Assembly: GCF_003667315.2 (NCBI RefSeq) | Contig: NZ_RCTZ02000012.1 | Coordinates: forward strand, 82,384 to 146,383 | DNA length: 64,000 nt | Source of the DNA: Tropicibacter alexandrii | GTDB lineage: Bacteria; Pseudomonadota; Alphaproteobacteria; Rhodobacterales; Rhodobacteraceae | Direction: 5' to 3' | Shown: in pieces, positions 27,923 to 35,900 of the stretch | Position numbering within the stretch: position 1 is the first letter of the stretch | Layout: the number at the start of each line of letters is the position of its first letter | Notes under the pieces: generated by a model | Told to the model about the DNA's origin: nothing | The model's input: only the letters and a program-made list of their open reading frames with translations | Database searches by the model: none | Made by a program: the position numbers and the translations under genes

Positions 27923-28705
27923 TCAGGCGTCGAGCGTGATCCAGACGGGGACATGGTCGCTGGGTTTCTCGCGGGCGCGGATGTCCTTGTCGATCTGGCA
28001 GTCGGTCATCAGGTCGGCGGCCTGCGGGGTCAGCAGGAAATGGTCGATGCGGATGCCGTTGTTCCTTTGCCATGCGCCGGCCTGGTAATCCCAGAAGCTG
28101 TAATGGCCGGGGCCTTGGGTGCGCGCGCGGAAGGCCTCGGTGAAACCTAGATTGACGATCCGGCGGAAGGCCGCGCGCGATTCCGGCCGGAACAGGGCGT
28201 CCTCGGTCCATTGTTCAGGCTTGGCGGCGTCCTCGGCCTGCGGGATGATGTTGTAGTCGCCAGCCATCAGCGCCGGCATTTCCTCGGCCAGAAGGTCTCG
28301 GGCGCGGGCTTCGAGGCGCGCCATCCAGGCCAACTTGTAATCGTATTTCGGCCCCGGCACCGGATTGCCGTTGGGCAGGTAGAGGCCACAGAGCCGGATG
28401 GCGTGCTTTGGCCCCACCACTGTCGCCTCGATCCAGCGGGCCTGATCGTCATCAGCGTCACCGGGCAGGCCTCTTGTCACATCTTCGAGGGGCAGTTTGG
28501 ACAGGATGGCGACACCGTTGAAGCTCTTCTGCCCATGGGTCGCCACATTATAGCCGCGCTCTGCGAAAGGTTCGTGGGGGAAACCCTCGTCGACGGACTT
28601 TATTTCTTGGAGGATCGCCACGTCTGGCTGGGCCTCGTCCAGCCAGTCCGTCAACGCGCCGAGGCGCGCCTTGATGCCGTTGATGTTGAACGTCGCGATT
28701 TTCAT
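27923..28705 (-). CDS. xth: Exodeoxyribonuclease III
   Basis: An AP endonuclease and 3'-repair exonuclease of base excision repair. 260 residues. Motifs in order: MKIATFNINGIKARL, LQEIKSVDEGFP (metal-binding glutamate), GLYLPNGNPVPGPKYDYKLAWM, MAGDYNIIPQAED, GHYSFWDYQAGAWQRNNGIRIDHFLL and the C-terminal EKPSDHVPVWI. The start at 28705 is fixed by the conserved MKIATFNINGI beginning; the open frame continues 58 codons upstream. CGGAGGCGC lies before it. Confidence 0.94.
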   Translation of the reverse strand: MKIATFNINGIKARLGALTDWLDEAQPDVAILQEIKSVDEGFPHEPFAERGYNVATHGQKSFNGVAILSKLPLEDVTRGLPGDADDDQARWIEATVVGPKHAIRLCGLYLPNGNPVPGPKYDYKLAWMARLEARARDLLAEEMPALMAGDYNIIPQAEDAAKPEQWTEDALFRPESRAAFRRIVNLGFTEAFRARTQGPGHYSFWDYQAGAWQRNNGIRIDHFLLTPQAADLMTDCQIDKDIRAREKPSDHVPVWITLDA

Positions 28706-29086
28706 GGGCGCCTCCGGTTTGTCCAACCTCAAAGCGGTTGGCGGCGGCGGGGTCAAGAGTGACGCGCGGTTTTGCCCTGCGAGGGCGGCCGGACGCGGGC
28801 CGGTTTGCACGGTCGAACGAATCGAAGCTGCATTCGATTCGGCGGGTTTGCTTGTTTGCAAATCCGGGGCCGGCTGCAAACAATTATCTTATCCACAAGA
28901 AATGGTTGCATGTGGACAGGCCGCATTGTCGCGACACGGGAAACACATGCCGCAGCTGCAGCCTGTGGAAAAACTGTTTATTAAACAACCTTAACAAGAA
29001 TTAACTTTTATGCAAACAATTTTCTCGAGCAATCTGACCTGGCAATCAACGCAGTCACTCATCAACACACACATGGAGTTACGCCA
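28706..29086 (+). promoter_or_regulatory. Divergent intergenic region upstream of the repeat protein, with DnaA-box-like 9-mers
   Basis: 381 bases without a convincing gene. The left part is GC-rich leader of xth. From about 28880 it becomes AT-rich. It contains a perfect consensus DnaA box TTATCCACA at 28889-28897. Two related boxes are in reverse orientation: 28911-28919 (reads CTGTCCACA) and 28964-28972 (reads TTTTCCACA). A tract GTTTATTAAAC to TTAACAAGAATTAAC follows at about 28975-29005. A GGAG lies eight bases before the ATG at 29087. The promoter is probably in the AT-rich part; binding by DnaA is not shown. Confidence 0.5.
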
Positions 29087-29680
29087 ATGTCCGCTCAGAT
29101 TAAGCACAGCACCCGTGAACAATTCGTTGCCCGCGGTGAAACCAGCGCCCTGACCGGCGAGTCCGTCGAGATGTTCACCTCCTGGTCGGGTCCGGTTTCG
29201 GGCGAGATGGACGGCGGCGAGGCGGTCGAAGCCTTCACCAGCTGGTCGGGTCCGGTGACCGGCGACGCCAACACCGGCGGTGCGGTCGAGGCCTTCACCT
29301 CGTGGTCCGGTCCGGCGACCGGCGACGCGACCGACGGCAGCAACGTCGAGGCCTTCACCTCGTGGTCCGGCCCGGCGACCGGCGACGCGACCGACGGCAG
29401 CAATGTCGAGGCCTTCACCTCGTGGTCCGGCCCGGTGACCGGTGACGCGACCGACGGCAGCAGCGTCGAGGCGTTCACCTCGTGGTCCGGCCCGGCAACC
29501 GGCGACGCGACCGACGGCAGCAACGTCGAGGCCTTCACCTCGTGGTCCGGCCCGACCACCGGTGACGCGACCGACGGCAGCAATGTCGAAGCCTTCACTT
29601 CCTGGTCCGGTCCGACCACCGGCAAGACCGATGACGGTGCCGCTGTCGAGGCCTTCACCAGCTGGTCCGTCAAGGCCTGA
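29087..29680 (+). CDS. Tandem-repeat protein with nine FTSWSGP units, function unknown
   Basis: 197 residues: a 26-residue leader (MSAQIKHSTREQFVARG and so on), eight complete 20-residue repeats and a shortened ninth. The repeat core is VEAFTSWSGP followed by (A/V/T)TGDATDGSN. Aromatic positions F and W are invariant, while the residue after the proline varies among V, A and T. There is no signal peptide, membrane segment or cysteine. The Asp/Gly/Asn-rich linker could bind calcium or form a beta-structure. Alternatively the constant leader plus repeated cores resembles a multi-core peptide precursor. It is followed by an unrecognised gene and a DMT-type transporter in the same direction. Translation is supported by GGAG and by the preserved frame over 180 codons. 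Confidence 0.75.
   Translation: MSAQIKHSTREQFVARGETSALTGESVEMFTSWSGPVSGEMDGGEAVEAFTSWSGPVTGDANTGGAVEAFTSWSGPATGDATDGSNVEAFTSWSGPATGDATDGSNVEAFTSWSGPVTGDATDGSSVEAFTSWSGPATGDATDGSNVEAFTSWSGPTTGDATDGSNVEAFTSWSGPTTGKTDDGAAVEAFTSWSVKA
29165..29677 (+). repeat. 60-bp in-frame tandem repeat array (8.5 units)
   Basis: Eight 60-base units and a 33-base remnant lie inside the repeat protein gene. Units 3 to 7 are nearly identical at the DNA level; the outer units are more divergent. This fits growth from the centre by slippage or unequal crossing-over. The array is coding and has no spacers, so it is not a CRISPR. Confidence 0.9.
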
Positions 29681-29740
29681 TCCAAGCGAACCCGGGCGGG
29701 GCGCGATGCGCTTCCCCAGAGATAACAGGAGGTTACACTC

Positions 29741-30802
29741 ATGAGTAATGTTATCCAGCTGACCGTCCCGTCCCGGATTGCGCCACTGGAAGCGCGGATC
29801 ACCGCGCTTCTGGGCAGCTTCGCCACCAAGCGGCGCATCAGCGATGATGTGTTCTGGCTCAAGGAAAACGCGGAGCTTTTGAACATCCTGGAATGCACGG
29901 GCCATCACGTCCCCCATCAGGCGCTGGCCGTGCATGCCGGGTTCTATGAGAACGCCCTGAAAAAGTTGCAGTTCTTCCCGCAATACTACCGGTTCCTGCT
30001 GTCGCTGGTGCTGGATCTCGAAGAGTTGGGCATGCCCGGCGACATGGCAGAGCGCATGTGCGTCTTTGCCGCCCGCGAAGGGCTGCCGCAAGCGGAACTG
30101 TCGGATTTGCAGCGGGCCGAGGCACGTCGCCTTCTGACGCGAAGGGGCGTCAGGTCTGACACGGATTGTGGTCTGGATGACCGGCTTCGTGACTTTGCCG
30201 GTCGTACCGCGACGTTCAAACTGCCGAACAAGAAGGCAGCATACGAGTTAACCCATATCGTGTACTATCTGTCGGAATACGGACGGCGCGATCCCCGGAT
30301 CGGCGCGGAGGCGATGCAGAGCCTGCATTTCGCCGGGATTACCGCATTCCTCGACCAGAACGCCGATTTGCTCGCCGAAATCTGCATCGCGATGATCTAT
30401 GCGGGGGACACACCCCCGACCGCCTGGACCGACTGGCTGGCGCAGGCCCGCGCCGGGTTCATGGTCGAGACCGGGCCGGGCGTGCCGGTGCAGGACGACT
30501 ACCACGAATGGTTCGTGTGCAACTGGCATGCGGCGGTCGTGGGCGAAGAGACATTCCGCAAGCCCGCCACCGATGACCGGATGCGCTTTGAGCGCGGGCC
30601 GCGCAACGGGCACGCGCTGCGCGAGATCAGCCAAGCCATGCTGGCGCTGGACGAGGCGCGGTCGGGCGACTGGCAGCGCATGCGCATCCGGATGGAACCG
30701 GACCTGTCCCCCGAGGCGCGCGACGTGCTGGCGATTGCCGCACAATCCAGCGCCTTGTTCGAAGAGTATTTCGCGGGCTTTGCCCGGGCAGGGCTGGCAT
30801 GA
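29741..30802 (+). CDS. Unrecognised, mostly helical protein
   Basis: 353 residues, preceded by a perfect AGGAGG eight bases before the ATG. I do not recognise the family. It lacks a signal peptide or membrane segment and appears alpha-helical. Features include IAPLEARITALLGSFATKRRISDDVFWLKENAELLNIL at the start, a central CTGHHVPHQALAVHAGFYENALKKLQFFPQYYRFLLSLVLDLEELG and a C-terminal DDYHEWFVCNWHAAVVGEETF. Histidine- and tyrosine-rich segments could hold a metal or cofactor but no known motif is complete. It lies 60 bases after the repeat protein and overlaps the transporter gene by four bases (ATGA). Confidence 0.75.
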   Translation: MSNVIQLTVPSRIAPLEARITALLGSFATKRRISDDVFWLKENAELLNILECTGHHVPHQALAVHAGFYENALKKLQFFPQYYRFLLSLVLDLEELGMPGDMAERMCVFAAREGLPQAELSDLQRAEARRLLTRRGVRSDTDCGLDDRLRDFAGRTATFKLPNKKAAYELTHIVYYLSEYGRRDPRIGAEAMQSLHFAGITAFLDQNADLLAEICIAMIYAGDTPPTAWTDWLAQARAGFMVETGPGVPVQDDYHEWFVCNWHAAVVGEETFRKPATDDRMRFERGPRNGHALREISQAMLALDEARSGDWQRMRIRMEPDLSPEARDVLAIAAQSSALFEEYFAGFARAGLA

Positions 30803-31683
30803 TCCGGGGCGCGACATTGGGGGCGGCGCTGGTCGTCCTCTATACCGGCATGATGGCCGCCGCAGACGGCATCACCAAGATGATCGCTGGCGGCTACGAG
30901 GCTCCTCAACTGTTCGTCCTGTCGTCGCTGATCGTTGTCGGGCTGACGGTTTGCTATGGCCGTGTCTCCGGGGAGGCATCGTTTCGCCTGCGCTCCAAGC
31001 GCGCGATGGCGGTGCGGTCGGGGCTGACGGTGGTCGCCTCCATCGCGTTTTTCATGGCGTTTCGGCTTCTGCCCTTTGCGGATGTGTTCCTGTTCATTGG
31101 GCTGATCCCGCTAATCGCGGCGGCCTTGTCCGGGCCGGTTCTGGGCGAGGCGCCGCGCCCGCTGGCTTGGGCGGCTTTGTCGCTGGGCGGTGCGGGGATG
31201 GTGTTCCTGATGCCGGGCGGGCTTTCGGGCATGCAGGCGGGCCATGTCTGGGCGCTGATCGCTGCGGTGACCGGCACTGGCTCGATGCTGGCGGCACGGG
31301 TGATCGCCAAGGTCGAACGCGCGCCGCTGGCACAGGTGTTCTGGCCGAACATTGCGCTTCTGGCGGTGATGGGGGTCTGGCTGCCCTTCGTGTGGCAACC
31401 GATGGACCTGACGGATCTGGGCTGGGTCGCCGCCTATGCGATGGCCATCTTCGCGGCGCGCTATGTCGTGGCCGAGGCCTTGCGCCTGTTGCCCGCCTAC
31501 GTGGCCACGCCGCTGATGAACCTGCAATTCGTCTGGATGGTAGCCATCGGCCTGTTTGCCTTTGGCGAGGTCCCGACCATCGGCACCGTCTTGGGGGTGA
31601 CGCTGGTCATCGTGTCGGGCCTGTGGCTGGTGCTGGACGAACGGCTGGCGCGCAGCCGCGCCGCCGTCCTGCCAGCCGAGTGA
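30799..31683 (+). CDS. EamA/DMT family transporter
   Basis: An inner-membrane protein of the drug/metabolite transporter superfamily, 294 residues with about ten hydrophobic segments arranged as two EamA halves. Recognisable stretches are AAADGITKMIAGGYEAPQLFVLSSLIV and the second-half ALRLLPAYVATPLMNLQFVWMVAIGLFAFGEVPTIGTVLGVTLVIVSGLWLVL. Members export amino acids, metabolites or small organics. The overlap with the preceding gene suggests co-expression with the repeat-protein unit, but the substrate is unknown. It converges on the IscA-type gene with no gap between stop codons. Confidence 0.88.
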   Translation: MIRGATLGAALVVLYTGMMAAADGITKMIAGGYEAPQLFVLSSLIVVGLTVCYGRVSGEASFRLRSKRAMAVRSGLTVVASIAFFMAFRLLPFADVFLFIGLIPLIAAALSGPVLGEAPRPLAWAALSLGGAGMVFLMPGGLSGMQAGHVWALIAAVTGTGSMLAARVIAKVERAPLAQVFWPNIALLAVMGVWLPFVWQPMDLTDLGWVAAYAMAIFAARYVVAEALRLLPAYVATPLMNLQFVWMVAIGLFAFGEVPTIGTVLGVTLVIVSGLWLVLDERLARSRAAVLPAE

Positions 31684-32007
31684 TCAGATCGAGAACGAGG
31701 TGCCGCAGCCGCAACTGGACGTGGCATTCGGGTTCTCGATGACAAATCGCGCGCCGATCAGCTCATCGGCGAAATCGATCACCGCGCCGGTCAGGAAGGG
31801 CAGGGAGACAGGGTCCACCACCACCTTTTCGCCCTGCGCCTCAAGCACAAGGTCGTCACCGGCGGGATTGTCGAGCTTGATGTCATACTGAAAACCGGAA
31901 CAGCCGCCGCCTTCGACTGCGACGCGCAGGGCCTTTCCCTGCTCGCCTGCGCCGATTTCGGACAGGCGGGCAAAGGCGCGCTCGGTCACTTGGGGGGGCA
32001 GTTGCAT
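31684..32007 (-). CDS. Iron-sulfur cluster assembly/insertion protein (HesB/IscA/ErpA family)
   Basis: An A-type carrier that delivers Fe-S clusters to target enzymes. 107 residues with the three conserved cysteines C36 (GGGCSGFQY), C99 and C101 (SSCGCGTSFSI). Motifs LRVAVEGGGCSG and DFADELIGARFVIENPNA are standard. GGAGA lies before the start. ErpA and IscA cannot be separated with confidence from this sequence alone. It is divergent from dgt. Confidence 0.92.
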   Translation of the reverse strand: MQLPPQVTERAFARLSEIGAGEQGKALRVAVEGGGCSGFQYDIKLDNPAGDDLVLEAQGEKVVVDPVSLPFLTGAVIDFADELIGARFVIENPNATSSCGCGTSFSI

Positions 32008-32095
32008 TGCGGTCTCCGTGGTCTGTCAGTGGTTTAACTATCCAACACCGTGCAATATAAGCGCGACAAGGACAGGCCACAAGGAGCGCGAGACA

Positions 32096-33277
32096 ATGCG
32101 CCAGCCCCATGCATGTGATCCCGCCACCGCGCGCGGTCGTCGCCACCCGGAAGAAGAAAGCGCATTCCGGTCCTGTTTCCAGCGCGACCGTGACCGCATC
32201 ATCCATTGCAGCGCCTTTCGCAGGCTCAAACACAAGACACAGGTCTTCGTCGAACACGAGGGTGATTTCTACCGCACCCGGCTGACCCATTCGATCGAGG
32301 TCGCGCAGGTCGGGCGGACCATCGCCGGGGCCTTGGGGTTGAACATCGACCTGACCGAGGCGGTGGCGCTGGCGCATGATCTGGGCCACACACCCTTCGG
32401 TCACACCGGCGAGGACGCGCTGGACGAACTGATGGCGCCGTGGGGTGGGTTCGACCACAACGCCCAGAGCATCCGGATCGTGACTTCGCTGGAGCGGCAT
32501 TATGCGGAATTCGACGGGCTGAACCTGACATGGGACACGCTGGAAGGCATTGCCAAGCACAACGGCCCGGTGCCCGACCCGCTGCCCTATGCGCTGTCGG
32601 AATACAACGCGTTGCATGATCTGGAACTGCACACCCATGCCAGCGCCGAGGCGCAGGTTGCGGCGTTGTCCGACGACATCGCCTACAACAACCACGACCT
32701 GCATGACGGTCTGCGCGCGGGCCTGTTCACCGAGGATCAGATTGCCGGGCTGCCCATCGTGGGCGAGGCCTATAAAGAGGTGGACCGGCTCTATCCCGGT
32801 CTCGACGCCTACCGGCGCCGGCACGAGGCGCTGCGCCGCGTCTTTGGCGCCATGGTCGAGGACCTGATCGACACGTCGCGGGCCCTGCTGGACGGCGTCG
32901 CGCCAGCGGATGCTAGCGCGATCCGCCATGCGGGCAAGCCGGTGATCGCGTTTTCGCAAGGCATGTTCGACGATCTCAAGCAAATCCGCAGCTTTCTTTT
33001 CTCCAACATGTACCGCGCGCCCCGGGTCATGGCGCAGCGCGCCCGCGTGACCACGGCGCTGATGGATTTGTTCCCGATCTACATGAACGACCCGCGCCTG
33101 CTGCCCTTGCGCTGGCAATCGGGCGAGGTCGACCTGACCGACGAAGCGGGCGTGGCGCGCTTGGTGGCTGATTACATCGCTGGCATGACCGATCGCTACG
33201 CGCTGCAACAACACGCTAGGTTTACCGGCACGGATATTCTGCGCGACGTCGGGGATACCGGGCTTCCCGAGACCTGA
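32096..33277 (+). CDS. dgt: Deoxyguanosinetriphosphate triphosphohydrolase-like protein
   Basis: Hydrolyses dNTPs to deoxynucleosides and triphosphate. 393 residues, an HD-domain enzyme of the Dgt type 2 subfamily. The opening RGRRHPEEESAFRSCFQRDRDRIIHCSAFRRLKHKTQVF, H65 in RLTHSIEVAQ and the H94-D95 pair in AHDLGHTPFGHTGED mark the metal site, with LSDDIAYNNHDLHDGL carrying the last ligand. AAGGAG precedes the ATG at 32096. It lies back to back with the Fe-S carrier gene. Confidence 0.94.
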   Translation: MRQPHACDPATARGRRHPEEESAFRSCFQRDRDRIIHCSAFRRLKHKTQVFVEHEGDFYRTRLTHSIEVAQVGRTIAGALGLNIDLTEAVALAHDLGHTPFGHTGEDALDELMAPWGGFDHNAQSIRIVTSLERHYAEFDGLNLTWDTLEGIAKHNGPVPDPLPYALSEYNALHDLELHTHASAEAQVAALSDDIAYNNHDLHDGLRAGLFTEDQIAGLPIVGEAYKEVDRLYPGLDAYRRRHEALRRVFGAMVEDLIDTSRALLDGVAPADASAIRHAGKPVIAFSQGMFDDLKQIRSFLFSNMYRAPRVMAQRARVTTALMDLFPIYMNDPRLLPLRWQSGEVDLTDEAGVARLVADYIAGMTDRYALQQHARFTGTDILRDVGDTGLPET

Positions 33278-33323
33278 CCTTTGTGGCACAGGGCCCGCAT
33301 GGGTTCAGGTCAGGGATGGGCAG

Positions 33324-33956
33324 GTGTTCGGCGTTTCGCGTTTCAAGGGCAAGGTGATCCTGATCGCCGGGGCAGAGCACCCGGTGGGCGCGTCCCTGTC
33401 CGAACGGCTGGCCCGGTTCGGCGCGCGGGTGGTGGCGGTCGGCTGGTCGGACGTGGCGCTGCTTGACCTTGCCGCGCGCTCACCTTCGCGGATCGAGACG
33501 CTAGCCTTGTCGCAGGGACGGCGCGACGTGCTGGAACTGTTGCGCGATGCATGGGGGGAAGAGCCCTTGCACGGCTATATCGACCTGATGCCGATCCTCG
33601 AATCCGACCGCAACCTGTCCGCGCGCAATGCATTCGACCAAAGCGCGGGGCTGGCGCGGGCGATGACGCTTGGCCTGCGGGCCGGGCATGCGCGCGCGGT
33701 CATGGCGATCCCGCAGGCGTCGGGCCAAGCACCCGAGGCCGAGCCGCATGGCGCAGGCCATGTCGCCCTGATGCAGCGCATCGCCGAGGATATCCGCCCC
33801 GCGCGCCTCGTCGGGCTGAGCCTGCCGGGGCCGGGGTTCGACTGGACCGAGAAGGCCTGCGTTTCCGCCGGTGACACGATCCTGACGCTGTCGCATGATG
33901 TCTCGCGCGGAATCCGGGCCGGGACTGTCGTCGATTGGGACAATGGACGCAGCTGA
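33324..33956 (+). CDS. SDR-like protein with degenerate active site
   Basis: 210 residues starting at a GTG. The N-terminal KGKVILIAGAEHPVGASLSERLARFGARVVAVG has the shape of a Rossmann nucleotide-binding unit of short-chain dehydrogenases, with the TGxxxGxG motif altered to AGAEHPVG. The catalytic Tyr-xxx-Lys motif is not found; the corresponding region reads GQAPEAEPHGAGHVALMQRI. It may therefore bind a nucleotide without catalysing an SDR reaction. Codon use is like the neighbours. It lies 46 bases after dgt and is probably co-transcribed. The function is unknown. Confidence 0.65.
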   Translation: MFGVSRFKGKVILIAGAEHPVGASLSERLARFGARVVAVGWSDVALLDLAARSPSRIETLALSQGRRDVLELLRDAWGEEPLHGYIDLMPILESDRNLSARNAFDQSAGLARAMTLGLRAGHARAVMAIPQASGQAPEAEPHGAGHVALMQRIAEDIRPARLVGLSLPGPGFDWTEKACVSAGDTILTLSHDVSRGIRAGTVVDWDNGRS

Positions 33957-34019
33957 GCATTGGTCTTTGTCCCGCGCAGGTCTAACTTGTTGTCGAGACA
34001 CTAGAACAAAGGGTCAGGG

Positions 34020-35843
34020 ATGGCGACGGAACCGGTGACGGGCTTGGATGCGGTGTTGGCATTCTCGCTTGTGGGGGCTTTGGGGGTGGGCAGCCAATGG
34101 CTGGCCTGGCGGCTGCGATTGCCGGCCATCGTGTTGATGCTTGCAGCGGGGCTGATCATCGGCCCGGCCACGGGGGTGCTGGATCCCGGCGCGCAATTCG
34201 GGGATATGTTATCCCCGATGATTGCCATCGCGGTGGCGATCATCCTGTTCGAAGGCGGCCTGACGCTGAACCTGCGCGGCCTGTCGGATGCGGCGGTGGG
34301 GGTGCGACGGCTGGTGCTGATCGGCGCGCCGCTGGGTTGGCTGGCATCGAGCGCGGCCTTGCATTACGTGGCGGGTCTCAGTTGGGAGGGCGCGGCAGTC
34401 TTTGGCGGCATCATGATCGTCACCGGCCCGACGGTGATCGCGCCCCTGCTGCGGCAGGCGCGCCTGCAAAAGCGCCCCGCGAACCTCCTGCAATGGGAAG
34501 CTATAGTGAACGACCCCGTGGGCGCGCTGGCGGCCGTGCTGGCCTTCGAGGTGGTGGTCGTCCTGCAGACCGCGACCGGGGTTGGCCACGCGGTGCAGAC
34601 GCTGGGGCTGGGTATCTTGTTTGCCAGCGTGATCGGGGTCGCGGCGGGCTGGGGAATCGTCACCGCCTTCCGCAAGGCCTTGGTGCCGGAATACATGAAG
34701 GTGCCGGTGCTGTTCGTCGTGTTGCTGGTGGTCTTTGCCGGGGCGGACACGCTGTTGCACGAAAGCGGCCTGCTGGCGGTGACCATCATGGGTCTGTATA
34801 TCGCCAATGCGCATCTGCCCAGTTTCACCGAATTGCGCCGGTTCAAGGAGCATGCGACGATCCTGCTGGTCTCGGGCGTGTTCATCCTGCTGGCCGCCAA
34901 TATGAGTTGGGAGACGCTGAGCATTCTGGACTGGCAGGCCGCGGCCTTTGTGCTGGTGGTGGTGCTGGTGGCGCGTCCGTTGCCGGTGCTGATCGCGCTC
35001 GCCTTTTCCAATGTGCCGTGGAAGGAACGCCTGCTGGTGGCCTTCACCGGGCCGCGCGGCGTGGTGCTGGTCGCTGTCGCCGGGCTGTTCGGCGAACGCT
35101 TGGTGGAGCTGGGTATTCCAGATGCTGACCGGATCGCGCCGCTGGCCTTTGCGCTGGTGGCGGCGACGGTGGTGTTGCACGGCTTTACCCTGACGCCATT
35201 GGCGCGGGCGCTGGGGCTGAACGCGGCGAACAAGCCCGGCGTGCTGATCGTCGGCGGATCACGCTGGTCGATCGCGTTGGCCGAGGCGCTGAAAAAGCTC
35301 GACCTACCGGTGATGATCGCCGATCCGAACCACGCCTATCTGCGCGCCGCGCGCGAGGCTGGGATCGATACCTTCTTTGGCGATATCCTGTCCGAGGTGG
35401 CCGAGCACCGCATAGACCATGTGGCCTATGAAAAGGTGATCTGCGCGACGGATAATGACGCCTACAACACGCTGGTCGCCACCGATATCGCGCCGGAATT
35501 CGGTCGTGACAACGTGTTCCAGTTCAAGCGCGTGAAACAGGACAGCACCCGCCACGCCCTTCCGCCGACACTGGGCGGGCGGGCCATCGGCGCGGATGAA
35601 ACCTATTTCGAGGCCAATGCCCGTCTGTCCGAAGGCTGGGAGTTCCGCGTGACCAAGCTGTCGGAGGAATTCACCTTGGATCACTGGCGCGAGATGTACC
35701 CGGAGGCCATCCCCGTGGCCGATCTGGGCCCGAACGGCACGCTGCGACTGCTGGGCGGAAAACGCGAACCCAAGGATGGGGCTGGCGTGCGGATCGTGTC
35801 GCTGGGGCCGGTGCGTCCGGAGCGGGCCGAGGGACAGGCCTAA
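34020..35843 (+). CDS. Cation:proton antiporter (CPA1/NhaP type) with C-terminal TrkA-N domain
   Basis: 607 residues. The first ~400 residues have about 12-13 membrane segments with family motifs FEGGLTLNLRGL, GPTVIAPLLRQARLQKRP and VNDPVGALAAVLAFE (the conserved ND pair), and FTGPRGVVLVAVAGLFGERL. The rest is a cytoplasmic nucleotide-binding domain (VLIVGGSRWSIALAEALKKLDLPVMIADPN) of the RCK/TrkA-N type, which usually gates the transporter by NAD(H) or nucleotide binding. Likely Na+ or K+/H+ exchange for pH and salt balance, in line with a marine lifestyle (inference). Confidence 0.9.
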   Translation: MATEPVTGLDAVLAFSLVGALGVGSQWLAWRLRLPAIVLMLAAGLIIGPATGVLDPGAQFGDMLSPMIAIAVAIILFEGGLTLNLRGLSDAAVGVRRLVLIGAPLGWLASSAALHYVAGLSWEGAAVFGGIMIVTGPTVIAPLLRQARLQKRPANLLQWEAIVNDPVGALAAVLAFEVVVVLQTATGVGHAVQTLGLGILFASVIGVAAGWGIVTAFRKALVPEYMKVPVLFVVLLVVFAGADTLLHESGLLAVTIMGLYIANAHLPSFTELRRFKEHATILLVSGVFILLAANMSWETLSILDWQAAAFVLVVVLVARPLPVLIALAFSNVPWKERLLVAFTGPRGVVLVAVAGLFGERLVELGIPDADRIAPLAFALVAATVVLHGFTLTPLARALGLNAANKPGVLIVGGSRWSIALAEALKKLDLPVMIADPNHAYLRAAREAGIDTFFGDILSEVAEHRIDHVAYEKVICATDNDAYNTLVATDIAPEFGRDNVFQFKRVKQDSTRHALPPTLGGRAIGADETYFEANARLSEGWEFRVTKLSEEFTLDHWREMYPEAIPVADLGPNGTLRLLGGKREPKDGAGVRIVSLGPVRPERAEGQA

Positions 35844-35900
35844 GCGCATTTGACCCCGGCGGCAGGCGTGATAGAGGACGTTCCAAAGTTGGAGCGACCG

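Noticed and set aside
28889..28972. Chromosomal replication origin
   Set aside because: Only three DnaA-like boxes, no usual origin neighbours and no partition genes; a local regulatory or titration site is the most that can be claimed.
29165..29677. CRISPR-like array
   Set aside because: The 60-bp units are contiguous, in frame and coding; there are no unique spacers and no cas genes.
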